A DNA stretch of 64,000 bases from UTCFX2 sp963788305 (GTDB lineage: Bacteria; Chloroflexota; Anaerolineae; Anaerolineales; UBA4823): positions 1-64,000 of the forward strand of contig CAWBGK010000014.1 of assembly GCA_963788305.1 (NCBI GenBank), read 5' to 3'. Positions within the stretch are counted from its first letter, which is position 1, and the number at the start of each line of letters is the position of its first letter. Below, in pieces: positions 37,961-48,761 of this stretch. Below the pieces are notes generated by a model. It was not told where the DNA came from. It did not search any database and saw only the letters and a program-made list of their open reading frames with translations. The position numbers and the translations under genes are program-made.

Positions 37961-40900
37961 ATGAAGCGGAAAGCCCTGTTTCGACTATTCTCACTGCTGG
38001 CGCTGGTAGTCTTTATAGGTAATTTAATCCCGCTCCAACCGGGATTGGCGTCATTCGGCAGCTCACAGCCCAGCCAGGTTTCCGCGCTGGTTCCGCTGGT
38101 CGTTCCTGCTTCCCGCTACGATGTCTCGCCTGATCTGCGCTCTGTGAGCCCGGCCCAACCTGCAGGGAGCAGCGTGGCGTTATTCCCACCTGAAATCCCA
38201 AACCCTGTGCTGCCGAAGGCGCTGAGAGGCCGTTCGGATAAGGAGCTCGGGCTGCTCGCTCCCGGAGGACCTGCGCTGCAGAGCGAGATGCCTTCGCCGG
38301 TATTCAACTTTGACGGCATCAGCAACATGTTCGGCGGCTGGCCGCCTGACACCCAGGGCGATATCGGCCCGAATCACTACATCCAATGGATCAACCTGCA
38401 CTTCGCAATCTGGGAGATCGACCGGTCAAGCCTGACCGCACAGATTGTCTACGGTCCGGCCCCGGGAAACACCCTTTTCCAGGGGTTTGGCGGTCCCTGC
38501 CAGAACACCAATCACGGCGATCCCATCACGCTCTACGACCCATTCGCTGACCGCTGGCTGATGAGCCAATTTGCGCTGCCAAACTACCCAAATGGTCCGT
38601 TCTACCAGTGCGTGGCGGTCTCGACCAGCTCCGATCCGCTCGGTGGGTGGTACCGCTACGAGTATCCGATGCCGACCAACAAGATGAACGATTACCCGAA
38701 ATTTGGGGTCTGGCCGGATGCATACTTTATGACCGTTAACCAGTACAACAGCGGGACGCTAGGCTGGGGAGGCGCGGCTGCTGCAGCGTTCGACCGGGCT
38801 GCAATGCTCTCCGGCAATCCGGCTGTGATGGTGTTTTTTGACCTCTTCGGCGTGAATCCGGACTACGGTGGGCTGCTGCCGGCCGATTTTGACGGCCTAA
38901 ATTCCCCTCCGGACGGCGCGCCGGGGTATTTTGCCTCCTGGGATGACGGCAGCTGGATCGGCCCGCAGGATGCGGTCCGCATCTGGGAATTCAACGTCGA
39001 TTGGACAGATCCTGGGGCTGCCTCGTTTGGTCTGGACGGTGATCCGAACTGGGTGCTCCCTACCGCAAATGTCGATCCTTCGATGTGTTTTATGATGCGA
39101 AATTGCATCCCGCAGCCAAACACGACCAACAAGCTCGACGCGATCTCCGACCGGCTGATGTATCGGCTGCAGTACCGCAATTTTGGCGGTTATGCCGCGG
39201 TCGGTCTCCAACCACACCGTGGATTCGGATGGGCTCGACCACGCCGGGATCCACTGGTTCGAGCTGCGCCGACCTGCGCTGGAAGGCGATTGGAGCCTCT
39301 ACCAGGAAGGAGTCTCTTGCCCCGGATGCGCACCACCGCTGGATGGGCAGCGCCGCGTTGGATCATATCGGTGACCTGGCGCTTGGCTACAGCCTCTCCA
39401 GCGCTTCGGTCTACCCTTCCATCCGTTTCACCGGTCGGATAACCGGCGATCCGCTCGGGACGCTTCCGCAGGGTGAGAAGGAGATTGTGGCTGGCGGTGG
39501 TTCGCAGACCAGCTCCAACCGCTGGGGCGATTACAGCATGCTTGGGATCGATCCGGTCGACGACTGCACCTTCTGGTACACCCAGCAGTACGTCCAGGTC
39601 AGCGGGTACAACTCCTGGAAGACCCGGATCGGAGCATTTCGATTCCCGGGCTGCACGGTGGGTCCGCAGGGCGAGCTGGTCGGGACGATTAGAGAAGCCG
39701 TGACGGGCGAGCCAATCCAGGGCGCCCAGATTATGACCGCCCAAAGCATTACTCAGACGCTGAGCACCCGCTCGAATACAGCGGGTGAATACCTGTTCGT
39801 CGCCCCGATCGGTGTGTATTCGATGACGGTCACTGCATTTGGCTATTATCCGCAGTTTCTGACCGGAGTTGAAGTCGTCGCGGCTGGGGTCACGGTTCAG
39901 GATTTCGCGCTTTTCGCGCTCACCCACGCATCAGGTCACCGGAAAGGTTCGCGATGCCGCGACCGGCTGGCCGCTATACGCCCGGATCACCGCAGTAGGG
40001 GCGGATTCGCCGCCGGTCTGGTCCGACCCGGTCAGCGGGTTTTACAGCCTGGAGCTTCCAGAAGGCAATCCTTACACGCTGCTCGTGGACGCATTCATGG
40101 AAGGTTATCTACCGGGATCAACCCATGTAAATGAAGTGACGGAAGACATGATCCTGGATTTCGATTTGGAAGTAGATCCAACCAAATGCAGCGCGCCTGG
40201 CTACGAAGCGACCATCATCGGGTCCTTCCAATCGGACTTTGAAGCGGATGACGGCGGGCTTACGACCGAAGGGACGACTTCCTGGGAGTGGGGGGCGATC
40301 GTCAGCGGGCCGATGAGTGCCCACTCCGGCGTCAACGGCTGGGCTACCAACCTGGAGGATAGCTACAGTAACAATGAGAGTGGTTATCTTTCCTTGCCTG
40401 CGCTTGACCTGAGCGGCTATCCTGGTGAGCGGCCGGCAATTGCCTGGTGGCAGTGGCTCGAGACCGAATCGCGCTACGATTATGCCAGCATCGAGGCCAG
40501 CAAGGACGGCGGGAGCACGTGGCAGGCGGTTTACGGCCCGACTTCAGCGGAGATGTGGACAGGCAATGGGCTTCGCATTACCTCACCCTGGATCCGGATT
40601 TCCTGGTTTCCGATCTGCTGCTCCGATTTCGCTTTACCTCTGACAGCTCAGTGGTAAAACCGGGCTGGTATCTCGACGACCTGTCGGCTGGGATCGGGAA
40701 ATGCCTCCCCCAGTCGGGCGGTCTCGTGACCGGCCGCGTCCTGGACGCCAACACCTTTGAGGGTCTGAACGGAGCAAGCCTGCTGGACGACCTGGGCGGA
40801 GAGCACCTGACGGTCGCCACGCCGGAAGATCCCGCGCTTGGTGGAGGCTTTTATTTGATGTTTGCCCCGACCGGCACGCATGTGTTTACCGCTACGCTCG

Positions 40901-43505
40901 GCGGCGGTTATCTCCCGGACATCCGGACCGTTGAAGTCGCCTCAAACCAGACGGTTAATCAGGATTTTTTACTGCCGGCCGGGAATCTGTTTTTTAACCA
41001 ACCGAGTCTCTCGGCGAGCCTTCAATTTGGCGAGACGTCGCTGCAGATGTTGAGCCTGGCCAACCTGGGCGGCGCTCCGGCGGATGTCGAGCTGGTCGAG
41101 CTCAAGGGTGGGTTCTTCCCGTTGGGACCGTTTGAAGAGCCTGATTTTGGCGTAAAATCTTTCAAAGCCGAACAGCCTACGAGCAAAGGCCTTGGCATCC
41201 CCGCCGCACCCTCGGGTATTCCGTTTTCAGCCGGAACGGTGATCCAATCCTGGGCTCCCTCAGGCGTCGAAGGCGCCTGGGCGGCCGGGTATGACGCAGT
41301 CAACGACACCGTCTGGGTCTCCACGCCGACTTCCTTCTGGAGCGGCGAAGATCTCATTGCTGAATTCTCAACCTCTGGCGAGCCGACGGGCCGGTTATTT
41401 GCTCATGATATCCCGCACAGCTCCGGACCCGCCGACCTGGCATACAATTGGAATACCGGTATGTTCTGGATCATGAATGTGAATACCGGCAGCGCTAACT
41501 GCATCTACGAATTTAACCCGGATGAAGGCTATACCGGCAATAGGATTTGTCCCGGTGGGCAGGCTGGTTTCTCCACCTCGCAGCGCGGCCTCGCCTACGA
41601 CCCGGATACCGATACCTGGTTTGCGGGCGGCTGGAACGACCTGAAAATCCACCGTTTTGCCAATGACGGCACGCTGCTTTCGAGCGTCAACACCGGGCTG
41701 GCGATCTCCGGTCTGGCATATAATCCGGACAGCGGGCACATCTTCGCGATTACCAATGACAGCCAGACGAAAATTTTTGTCCTGGACGTCGCAAATAACT
41801 ACCAGCAGATCGGGCAGTTCACCGTATCCGAAGGTTTTGGATCCTATGCGGGCGGTGGCCTGGAGTTCGACTGCAGCGGCAGCCTGTGGGCCGTCGATTT
41901 GAGCCAGAACCGCGTCGTCCAGCTCGAATCCGGAGAAGCCAGCTCCCCTTGCGAGCGAGATGTGTCCTGGATTTCCTTCCAGCCGGTGGAAGCAGCGGTC
42001 GCAGCGGGGGACAGCCTGCCCATCCAGGTGACGTTCGACGCCGGTACCCCGGAAATTGACCAGCCGGGCGAATATTCAATGCTGCTCAAGCTCAGAGAAG
42101 ACACCCCCTATCTGGTCGATACCTTGCCCGTGACCCTGACCATCTCGGCGCCCGCGACCTGGGGCAAGCTCGATGGAGTGGTGACGGGTCGGAGCCCGTG
42201 CGGCGGCGACCCCGTGCCGCTCGAAAAGGCGGATCTATTGATTGAAAGCAGCACCGGCCTGACCTGGACGATCCAGACCGATTCGAGCGGGTTTTACCAG
42301 CGCTGGCTGGATTCCGCTGGCAGCCCGTACACAGTCACAGTGTCTGCCCCAGGATACCTCTCGGAGCGGCTGCCAGTATTGCAGGTCAGGGCTGGAGTTG
42401 TTGCAACCTACGACCTGACCCTGATTGAGAATACGGCTTGCTTCGAGGTTCAACCGCTTTCGCTGGAGGTCGATCTAAAAACCGATTCATGGCTCACCCG
42501 GACGATCACGCTCACAAACAGCGGGACCGCGATTGGTTCTTACATTTGGACTGAAACCACCGAAACCGGGCAGTATACCGACCTGGACTGGCTGTCCGTT
42601 CAACCGTCCTCCGGTTCGATCGCACCGGATGGCGGGGTGGCAATTCACGTGGTGAGGATTGATTCCGGGTATCCGGACGTTTCCACGCCCGGGGTCTATC
42701 ATGCCACCCTTGCGCTGGAAACCGAAGGATCGCGGCAGGATATTACTTACCTCATCCCGATCACGCTCACCGTGCTCGCCCGAGAATTTGGGGTCGCAAT
42801 CTCTCCCGACCAGATCGGGGAGGGCATCCCCGCTCAGACCGTGGATTACACCCTCGTGATCACCAACACGAGCGAAGGGCTGACGGATACCTTTGCGCTT
42901 GGAGATGAGCTCTTCGCAGTGGCAGACCTGGCTGGAGACCATTTCGGTAGGCCCGATTGCTGCTGGAGTCAGCCAGGAAGTGCCGATGCACGTGCGGATT
43001 CCAGATTCCGCGCTGCCGGCTGAAGTCGATCAGGTTGTCATTACCGCGAAATCGCTGAGCAATCCCCTCAAAACGGCTGCTGCTATCGCTCAAGACTACC
43101 GTTCTCATGCCGCTGGCAGACTTGGAGCTCGGAAAGACCGTCTTCCCGGACCCGGGCTGGGCAGGACAGCCGCTGACCTACACCCTGACCGTGACAAACC
43201 ACGGTCCGACGATCGCACCAGAGACGATGCTGGTGGATTTTCTCTCCCCGAAGCTCGAATACCTCGGCGACGATGCCGGCTGCTCGCTGGCTGGGGGCAT
43301 CCTTACCTGCCCGCTCGGGACTCTCCCGGTCGATGTTGCGCGCACCGTCAAGATCAGCGCACTGCCGATGCACACCGGCCTGCTCGTGAACCAGGCTGCT
43401 GTCGCCTCCCAGGCGGATGACCCGTTGATGGAAAATAATTTCAGCGGGCTCGTGAGTGTGGTGGTTGGCTGGTTGTTTTACTTCCCGTGGATCGCAGGAC
43501 CGTAG
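37961..43505 (+). CDS. very large secreted multidomain protein (~1,850 aa)
   Basis: Exported protein; start at 37961 (MKRKALFRLFSLLALVVFIG, signal peptide). N-terminal ~450 residues are an uncharacterised domain with WPPDTQGDIGPNHYIQWIN. Several carboxypeptidase-regulatory-like beta modules follow (ELVGTIREAVTGEPIQGA, HQVTGKVRDAATGWPLYARI, GLVTGRVLDANTFEGLNGA, LDGVVTGRSPCGGDPVPL), a beta-propeller-like stretch around 41.2-41.9 kb (YDAVNDTVWV, LAYDPDTDTWFAGGWNDLK, LAYNPDSGHIFAI), and a DUF11-type repeat at the end (LGKTVFPDPGWAGQPLTYTL). The C-terminus is the hydrophobic VVVGWLFYFPWIAGP. Frameshifts near 39205, 39330, 39925, 40570, 42915 and 43095. Probable cell-surface or shed protein; function unknown. 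Confidence 0.75.
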
Positions 43506-43545
43506 GGCTGACCGAGGATTTGGTAAAGTCGGTCAGATCTTCGCC

Positions 43546-43953
43546 TCAGTCTTTCAACAGCCCTGCAACCAGCCCGACTGCCTGATCGGCCATCTGCACG
43601 GCTTCCACGGCGGCAATTTTGGGATAGGCGTCTGCAGGGATTCCCCCTGGCAATCCATTCGGATAGCGGGTCGGAATGTAGTAAGTGTCTAACAGTTTCC
43701 AATCTGAACCTTGCCGAGCAAAGACCGGGTTGTATCGAGCGGCTTTTTGAGTCAGAATCTGTATCGAATGGCCGATGACGACCTCTTCGCCTTGCGAGTA
43801 CAGGAAGGCTTTTATGGCTTTTTCGGTTACTTGTTGTGCGAGGAAACAGGCTAAATGGTAAGCGCCCTCTTTTTGAAGGTGTTGAGCCCACTTCAAATCA
43901 GCCTGTGCCTGGGCAAGCCATCGTTTTCCTTCTTCCAGGCTATCCTCTCTCAT
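43546..43953 (-). CDS. HEPN-domain protein paired with a nucleotidyltransferase
   Basis: Intact, 135 aa from MREDSLEEGKRWLAQAQADL. Typical HEPN helices: AYHLACFLAQQVTEKAIKAF, then DTYYIPTRYPNGLPGG. The C-terminal R-x4-6-H ribonuclease motif of toxic HEPN proteins is not evident, placing it in the COG1895/COG2250 group. It overlaps the preceding nucleotidyltransferase gene by 14 bases (43940-43953). HEPN/MNT pairs are known or suspected toxin-antitoxin modules. Confidence 0.85.
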   Translation of the reverse strand: MREDSLEEGKRWLAQAQADLKWAQHLQKEGAYHLACFLAQQVTEKAIKAFLYSQGEEVVIGHSIQILTQKAARYNPVFARQGSDWKLLDTYYIPTRYPNGLPGGIPADAYPKIAAVEAVQMADQAVGLVAGLLKD

Positions 43954-44290
43954 ACAGCACCTCACTGTTCTTCAAGGCGTGATTCAGGAAGATTTTGTGC
44001 TTCATCACTTCGAATTCTTCGGGGGTGTAGACGAGCAGGTCAAGGGCGACATCCAGATCGAGCTGAAGGTAAAGTTTACCGGTGCGCGTGATGAAATCCT
44101 GCTCCGAATCCATCACCACAATCACATCCAGATCGGTGAACAGATCGCGCCGTCCGGCCAGATAGGACCCGAATAAGATCACACGCTGCACCCTCAGGTC
44201 AGCCGAGAGTGCAGCGGTTAGTTTTTCGAGATTTCTTGTCAGGCTGGCAGCATGCTCCTGGCGCTGCTCTTCGATCGAAATGGAAGTCAA
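43940..44290 (-). CDS. MNT-type minimal nucleotidyltransferase
   Basis: Intact, 116 aa. Pol-beta-fold nucleotidyltransferase: VILFGSYLAGRRDLFTDLDV carries GS and the two catalytic Asp (TDLDV), and VALDLLVY the third. In characterised MntA/HepT pairs the MNT AMPylates a tyrosine of the HEPN partner to neutralise it. Lies 22 bases behind the efflux adaptor on the same strand, so it may be cotranscribed with the efflux operon. Confidence 0.85.
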   Translation of the reverse strand: MTSISIEEQRQEHAASLTRNLEKLTAALSADLRVQRVILFGSYLAGRRDLFTDLDVIVVMDSEQDFITRTGKLYLQLDLDVALDLLVYTPEEFEVMKHKIFLNHALKNSEVLYERG

Positions 44291-44312
44291 CCAGAATCCT
44301 CCCTGAACGATT

Positions 44313-45462
44313 TCATTCAGGTTTGATAAACGTGATCACCACCGTCATCCCCCAGCGCAGGCGCGGGTCGGTCTCGTTCAGCTTGACCCGCACGGTGTAG
44401 GTAATGTCGCCCCGTTTTTCAACGGAAAGCTTGCTGATCTCGGTCACCTCACCGTCGATCACCAGTTCAGGGATCGCGTCCGGGACGACGGTGACCTTCT
44501 GGCCGACTTCGATGTCGACGACTTCGATCTCCGTCAGGTCGTCGGTCTCGGCGAAGAGCTCGCGCAGGTCGGCAATCTGCATTACCGGGACGCCGGCCGC
44601 CGCGTTTTGGCCGATGATCAGGTCGTTGTCGACTACCGTGCCGTCGATCGTGGATTTGAGCTCCAGATTGTCCAGGTTTGCGTTCGCGGCAGCCAGGTTC
44701 GCTTCAGCCGCTTTGATGCGGGCCTCGGCGGCCTCCACCTGGTCCTTGTCTGGCCCGCTTTGCAGGTCCTGGTAGTCATTCATCGTCTCTTCCAGGCTGG
44801 TTTCGGCTTCGTGCAGCTTGGTTTCGAGCTGCAGCCATCGCACGGCGGTGTTGTAATCGCTCTGGGCTGAATCCAGGTCTTCTTTCAGCTCCTCGCGGGT
44901 GTCGTTGCCTGAATCCCAATACTTCACCGGCTCGAATTTGTCACGGGCAGTATCCAGGACGACTTTCATCGCCGCGATCGCCTCGAGCGGCGTCATCCCT
45001 TTCATGTTCTGCGGGACGGTGAAGTTATCGATCGCGTACTGTGCGTCTTTCAAGGCTTTGTTTGCGTCGGACATCGCAGCCGCGGCGTCTGACTGCGCCA
45101 GCGCCAGGTTATCTTCGAGCTTCTGGCGGGCCTGTTTGGCTGCGACCAGCTCTGCTTCAGCGCGCGGCGATTGCCGCTTCGATCTGTTCGCGGTTGCCGA
45201 GCCGGGCGACGACCTGCCCGTTTGTGACCTGGTCGCCTTTTGCTGCCATCACTTCTTCAACCTGACCGCTGCTGAAAAAAGCCAGCTGGGCGTCCTCTTT
45301 TGGGACGATGTACCCCTCGGCGACGACATCCGTGTCCGAGATTACAATCGGAATCGGTGTAGGGGTCGGTTGGCCGCCCGCACCAGGCAGCCCACCGCAG
45401 CCAGCAGTGAGCAGGCTAACCAGGATCAAAATGGACAACAGCGGTAACAGTTTGGTTTTCAT
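44313..45462 (-). CDS. lipoprotein MacA/HlyD-like efflux adaptor
   Basis: Start at 45462 (MKTKLLPLLSILILVSLLTA), lipobox LTAGC. Order: lipoyl half (GQVEEVMAAKGDQVTNGQVV), long coiled-coil hairpin rich in Ala/Glu (VEAAEARIKAAEANLAAANA), second lipoyl half (STIDGTVVDNDLIIGQNAAA), and membrane-proximal barrel (VVDIEVGQKVTVVPDAIPEL). A slip near 45160. End ETDPRLRWGMTVVITFIKPE. ~383 codons. Functions with the adjacent FtsX permease and ATPase. Confidence 0.85.
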
Positions 45463-45533
45463 GAACGTTCTCTCCAGAGTTTTACCTGAATGAATTTCCA
45501 CGCTTATTATAAATCGAATGATGGATCAATCGG

Positions 45534-47927
45534 TCACTGATATGCCAGGCTTTCGCGCACGCTGATCTTCGTCGCACTGCGCGCCGGCAGCCAGCTCGCC
45601 ACGACCGAAAGAAACGTGATGATCATAAACCACAGGATGATGCCGGTTGGTTCAAATTTATACAGGATGTCGATCTGAAAGGCGCTTCCCAGCACGCTGG
45701 CCATCAGCCTGCCCGCCGGGATCGAAAGGGGCACCGCGATCGCCCAGCTCAGCCAGCCCAGGATCAGCCCCTCGCCGATAAACATTTTAAAGATCGTCCA
45801 CGAGGAAGCACCGATCGCCCGCATCACGCCGATCTCCCTGCGGCGCTCCATGACACTCAGCGAGAGCGCGCCGCTCAAGGCAATGCTGCCGACCGCGCCG
45901 ATCACGACCGCCATGATCCCAAGCAGCACGAGCAGAAAATTGAACTGCTGGACGAACTGGTTTGCCGTGGCTGTGGTGCTGTCCGAGCCGATCCCGAAAA
46001 TGCCTCGCTGCGCGCTGACTTCGATCCCATTCTCGGCGTAATACTGGCGCAGTGCTTTGGCCATTGACTCTTCGACCTCCACTCCGGACTCCTTTGTCTT
46101 GATCCAGAGCGACTGCGCCCTGCCGCTGCTGCCGGTGTCGTGCAGCAGCGCATCGCGGTTCACCAGCGTAAACGTGGTCAGAATCGGATCAAAGATCAGC
46201 CCGACAACCTGGTAATCCCGCTCCTTCTTCTCGCTGTAGCGGACCGTGATCCAGTCACCGACCTCGATCTCCTCATCTTCAGCCAGCTTCTTATTCAGGA
46301 CGATCGCATAGGTGTCCTTTGGGTCGAGCCAGCGCCCAGCGCGCAGCTGGTAGCCGTACGCATCGGTCGGGAGCGGGACGCCCATCACCTGGACTTGCTC
46401 ATCGTCGTCGGTCGCCTCCACACCCCGGAGGCGGATGGTCGCGTTAGAAAGCCCCCACATTTCGACCGCCTCGATCCCTGGAAACTCCATGGTCAGCGCT
46501 TCGGTGGTCTCGATCCGCTCCGGGTCGGTCAGGATGAAGGTGATGTTTGTGTCCAGGATCTCGAACAGCACATCCTTGATCGTATAGGAGACCGAATCGC
46601 GCACGCTGACGACCATCATGAAGACCAGCGCGCTCATCACCAGCGCAAGCTCCAGCATCAGCACCCGGCGTTTGTGCCGGAAGGTGCTGCTGACGGTCAG
46701 GATCACCAGGCGTGAGATGAACTTGATCCTGGTCAGGATTTTCTCGAGCAGTCCGACGCCCGCCGAAAGCCCATAGGTGCTGATCGCCTCCCGCACCGTG
46801 ATCCGCGCCGCCGTAAAGATCGGGAACAGCGCCACAACCATCGGCGCGAGCAGCGCGATCGAGCTGGCAATCAGCAGCGATATTGGATCCACCGTGAACG
46901 ATCCCGGATCTGCCCCAAAGCTGTTGATCAGCCAGCTGGAGATCGCCCAGCCGCCAAGAATGCTCAACGGCAGCGAGACCAGCAGCGAAAGCAAGCCGTA
47001 GATGATCACCACCACCAGGTAAAAGCGGGCAATTTGTCCGGTGCGAGCCCCGATCGCTTTCATCACACCGATCTGGTCGGTCTGGGAGGAGATGATCGAG
47101 GTGATCGTGTTGTAGACCAGCAGCAGCCCAAGCACGAGCGCAAACCCACCAAGGATGCCGAGCAGCATGAAGATCCCGTCCAGCGAATCCTGGAAGAAGT
47201 GCTTGTTCGGGTCGGTGATCCAGCGCCCGGAATCATGCCCCATCCTCCGCAGCCGGTCGTCGATCCGGTCTGCCAGCTCGGTGACTTTGTCCTCGTCCCA
47301 TTCCACGGCTTTGATCAGCAACCGCCCAAAATCCTTGTCGCCGACCAGGTATTCGTAATAGTCCTGGTCGACGTAGAACTGGGCTGTGCCGCCAAATTGG
47401 GCGGGTGCCACCATCTGGTCGTATATTTTCCCGCTGGTCTGCACCGGATACTCTTTATTGTCGATCCGCATCGTGATTGGCGCGTTGTCTGGGATGCCGA
47501 AGATCAGCGCGTCCTGTCCAACCGCGGCGATCTTACCGCTGGGCCATCCGCCGTCGACCAGCTCGAGCCTGTTCATATTCTGATCGCTGAAGTCAGTTCG
47601 AGCCGTCAGCGTGCCCTGCTCCCATTCATCTTCGGGTTTCACTCGCCATTCGACTGTGGCGCTGTTGAATCCTTCATATTCATTCACGCCGTCGATATGC
47701 CCGACTGTGATCAGCTCGTTCTCGTCGATCGCCGGACCGACGAAGACGTTGATCATCGCCGGGTTCATCCCCGTCCACATTTTCTGCATCATCGGGATGA
47801 CCAGGTTGCGCGTCCCCAGGATCATCCCGATCGACGCCGAGCCGATCCCGATGATCAGCATGACCTGCAGCGTGCGGGCTTTGTGAGACCAGAGGTCGCG
47901 CAGAATTTTATATCGAAGGCTGCCCAT
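45534..47927 (-). CDS. FtsX-family ABC efflux permease, two-block type
   Basis: Intact, 797 aa. N-terminal anchor MGSLRYKILRDLWSHKARTL and helix, ~240-residue extracellular domain, three helices (~260-380: FMLLGILGGFALVLGLLLVY), then a second FtsX block (~420-797) with a further extracellular domain and helices (FNFLLVLLGIMAVVIGAVGS). A double-block FtsX layout is seen in lipoprotein/antibiotic exporters of Firmicutes and Chloroflexota. The ATPase stop is 2 bases upstream; adaptor 71 bases downstream. Confidence 0.9.
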   Translation of the reverse strand: MGSLRYKILRDLWSHKARTLQVMLIIGIGSASIGMILGTRNLVIPMMQKMWTGMNPAMINVFVGPAIDENELITVGHIDGVNEYEGFNSATVEWRVKPEDEWEQGTLTARTDFSDQNMNRLELVDGGWPSGKIAAVGQDALIFGIPDNAPITMRIDNKEYPVQTSGKIYDQMVAPAQFGGTAQFYVDQDYYEYLVGDKDFGRLLIKAVEWDEDKVTELADRIDDRLRRMGHDSGRWITDPNKHFFQDSLDGIFMLLGILGGFALVLGLLLVYNTITSIISSQTDQIGVMKAIGARTGQIARFYLVVVIIYGLLSLLVSLPLSILGGWAISSWLINSFGADPGSFTVDPISLLIASSIALLAPMVVALFPIFTAARITVREAISTYGLSAGVGLLEKILTRIKFISRLVILTVSSTFRHKRRVLMLELALVMSALVFMMVVSVRDSVSYTIKDVLFEILDTNITFILTDPERIETTEALTMEFPGIEAVEMWGLSNATIRLRGVEATDDDEQVQVMGVPLPTDAYGYQLRAGRWLDPKDTYAIVLNKKLAEDEEIEVGDWITVRYSEKKERDYQVVGLIFDPILTTFTLVNRDALLHDTGSSGRAQSLWIKTKESGVEVEESMAKALRQYYAENGIEVSAQRGIFGIGSDSTTATANQFVQQFNFLLVLLGIMAVVIGAVGSIALSGALSLSVMERRREIGVMRAIGASSWTIFKMFIGEGLILGWLSWAIAVPLSIPAGRLMASVLGSAFQIDILYKFEPTGIILWFMIITFLSVVASWLPARSATKISVRESLAYQ

Positions 47928-47929
47928 GA

Positions 47930-48676
47930 TTAATAGCCCGTCCAGTTGACCTCACCGACGAATTCGTCGCGCGTGATCCGGCCGTCGACGATCTCGACCA
48001 CGCGCGGGACGCGCCGGGCGAGCTCCTTGTCGTGCGTGACCATCAACAGCGTCTTGCCCTCGTCCACGAGCCGGTCGAAAAGGTCGAAGACATCGTATGC
48101 GGTGCGCTGGTCCAGGTTGCCGGTCGGCTCGTCTGCGACCAGGATCTGCGGATCGTTAGCCAGGGCGCGCGCGATCGCAGCGCGCTGCTGCTGCCCGCCC
48201 GACACCGTGCCGGGGAGCTTGTCCGCCTGGTCTTCCAGCCCTACGATGCCCAGCAGGTTCAACGCGCGTTCCTTGCGCTCGCGCGGGGAATACTTCCTGG
48301 CGAAATCCATCGGAAGCATCACGTTTTGAAGCAGGGTCAGCGCAGGCAGCATCTGGAAGAACTGGAAGATGATCCCGACATGCTGACCGCGCCACGCTGC
48401 CAGCTTGTTCTCGTTCATCTTATGTACTTCCAGCCCGGTGACGATCACTTCGCCGTGGGTGGGCCGGTCGATTCCGGTGATCATGTTCAAGAGCGTCGAT
48501 TTGCCGTTCCCGGATGGTCCGACAATCGTCACAAATTCGCCGCTGTTGACGTTGAAGGAAATCCCTTTCAAGACGGTCACCTCGCCCCCGCCGACCGGAA
48601 AGGTCTTAACCACGTCTTTTACCTGAACCAGCGCCCCGTTCGTCCCGTTCCCATTCTTACCGTTTCCGTCACTCAT
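47930..48676 (-). CDS. ABC ATPase, MacB/LolD-like
   Basis: Intact, 248 aa. GKNGNGTNGALVQVKDVVKT opens the protein; Walker A VGPSGNGKSTLLNMIT, Q-loop IIFQFFQMLPALTLLQN, signature TVSGGQQQRAAIARAL, Walker B ILVADEPTGNLDQ, H-loop LMVTHD. AAGGAGC precedes the ATG at 48676. First gene of the efflux operon. Confidence 0.9.
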   Translation of the reverse strand: MSDGNGKNGNGTNGALVQVKDVVKTFPVGGGEVTVLKGISFNVNSGEFVTIVGPSGNGKSTLLNMITGIDRPTHGEVIVTGLEVHKMNENKLAAWRGQHVGIIFQFFQMLPALTLLQNVMLPMDFARKYSPRERKERALNLLGIVGLEDQADKLPGTVSGGQQQRAAIARALANDPQILVADEPTGNLDQRTAYDVFDLFDRLVDEGKTLLMVTHDKELARRVPRVVEIVDGRITRDEFVGEVNWTGY

Positions 48677-48761
48677 CGCTTGCTCCTTACCTGAAAATCA
48701 AGCCGATAAAAAAGCCTGATTTCGGGCGGGCCGTCCCTCCAACCGGCCCGAATCGATAAAA

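Noticed and set aside
45850..47933. Plus-strand frames of up to 299 codons opposite the FtsX permease.
   Set aside because: They are antisense shadows of an intact 797-aa gene with clear family motifs.
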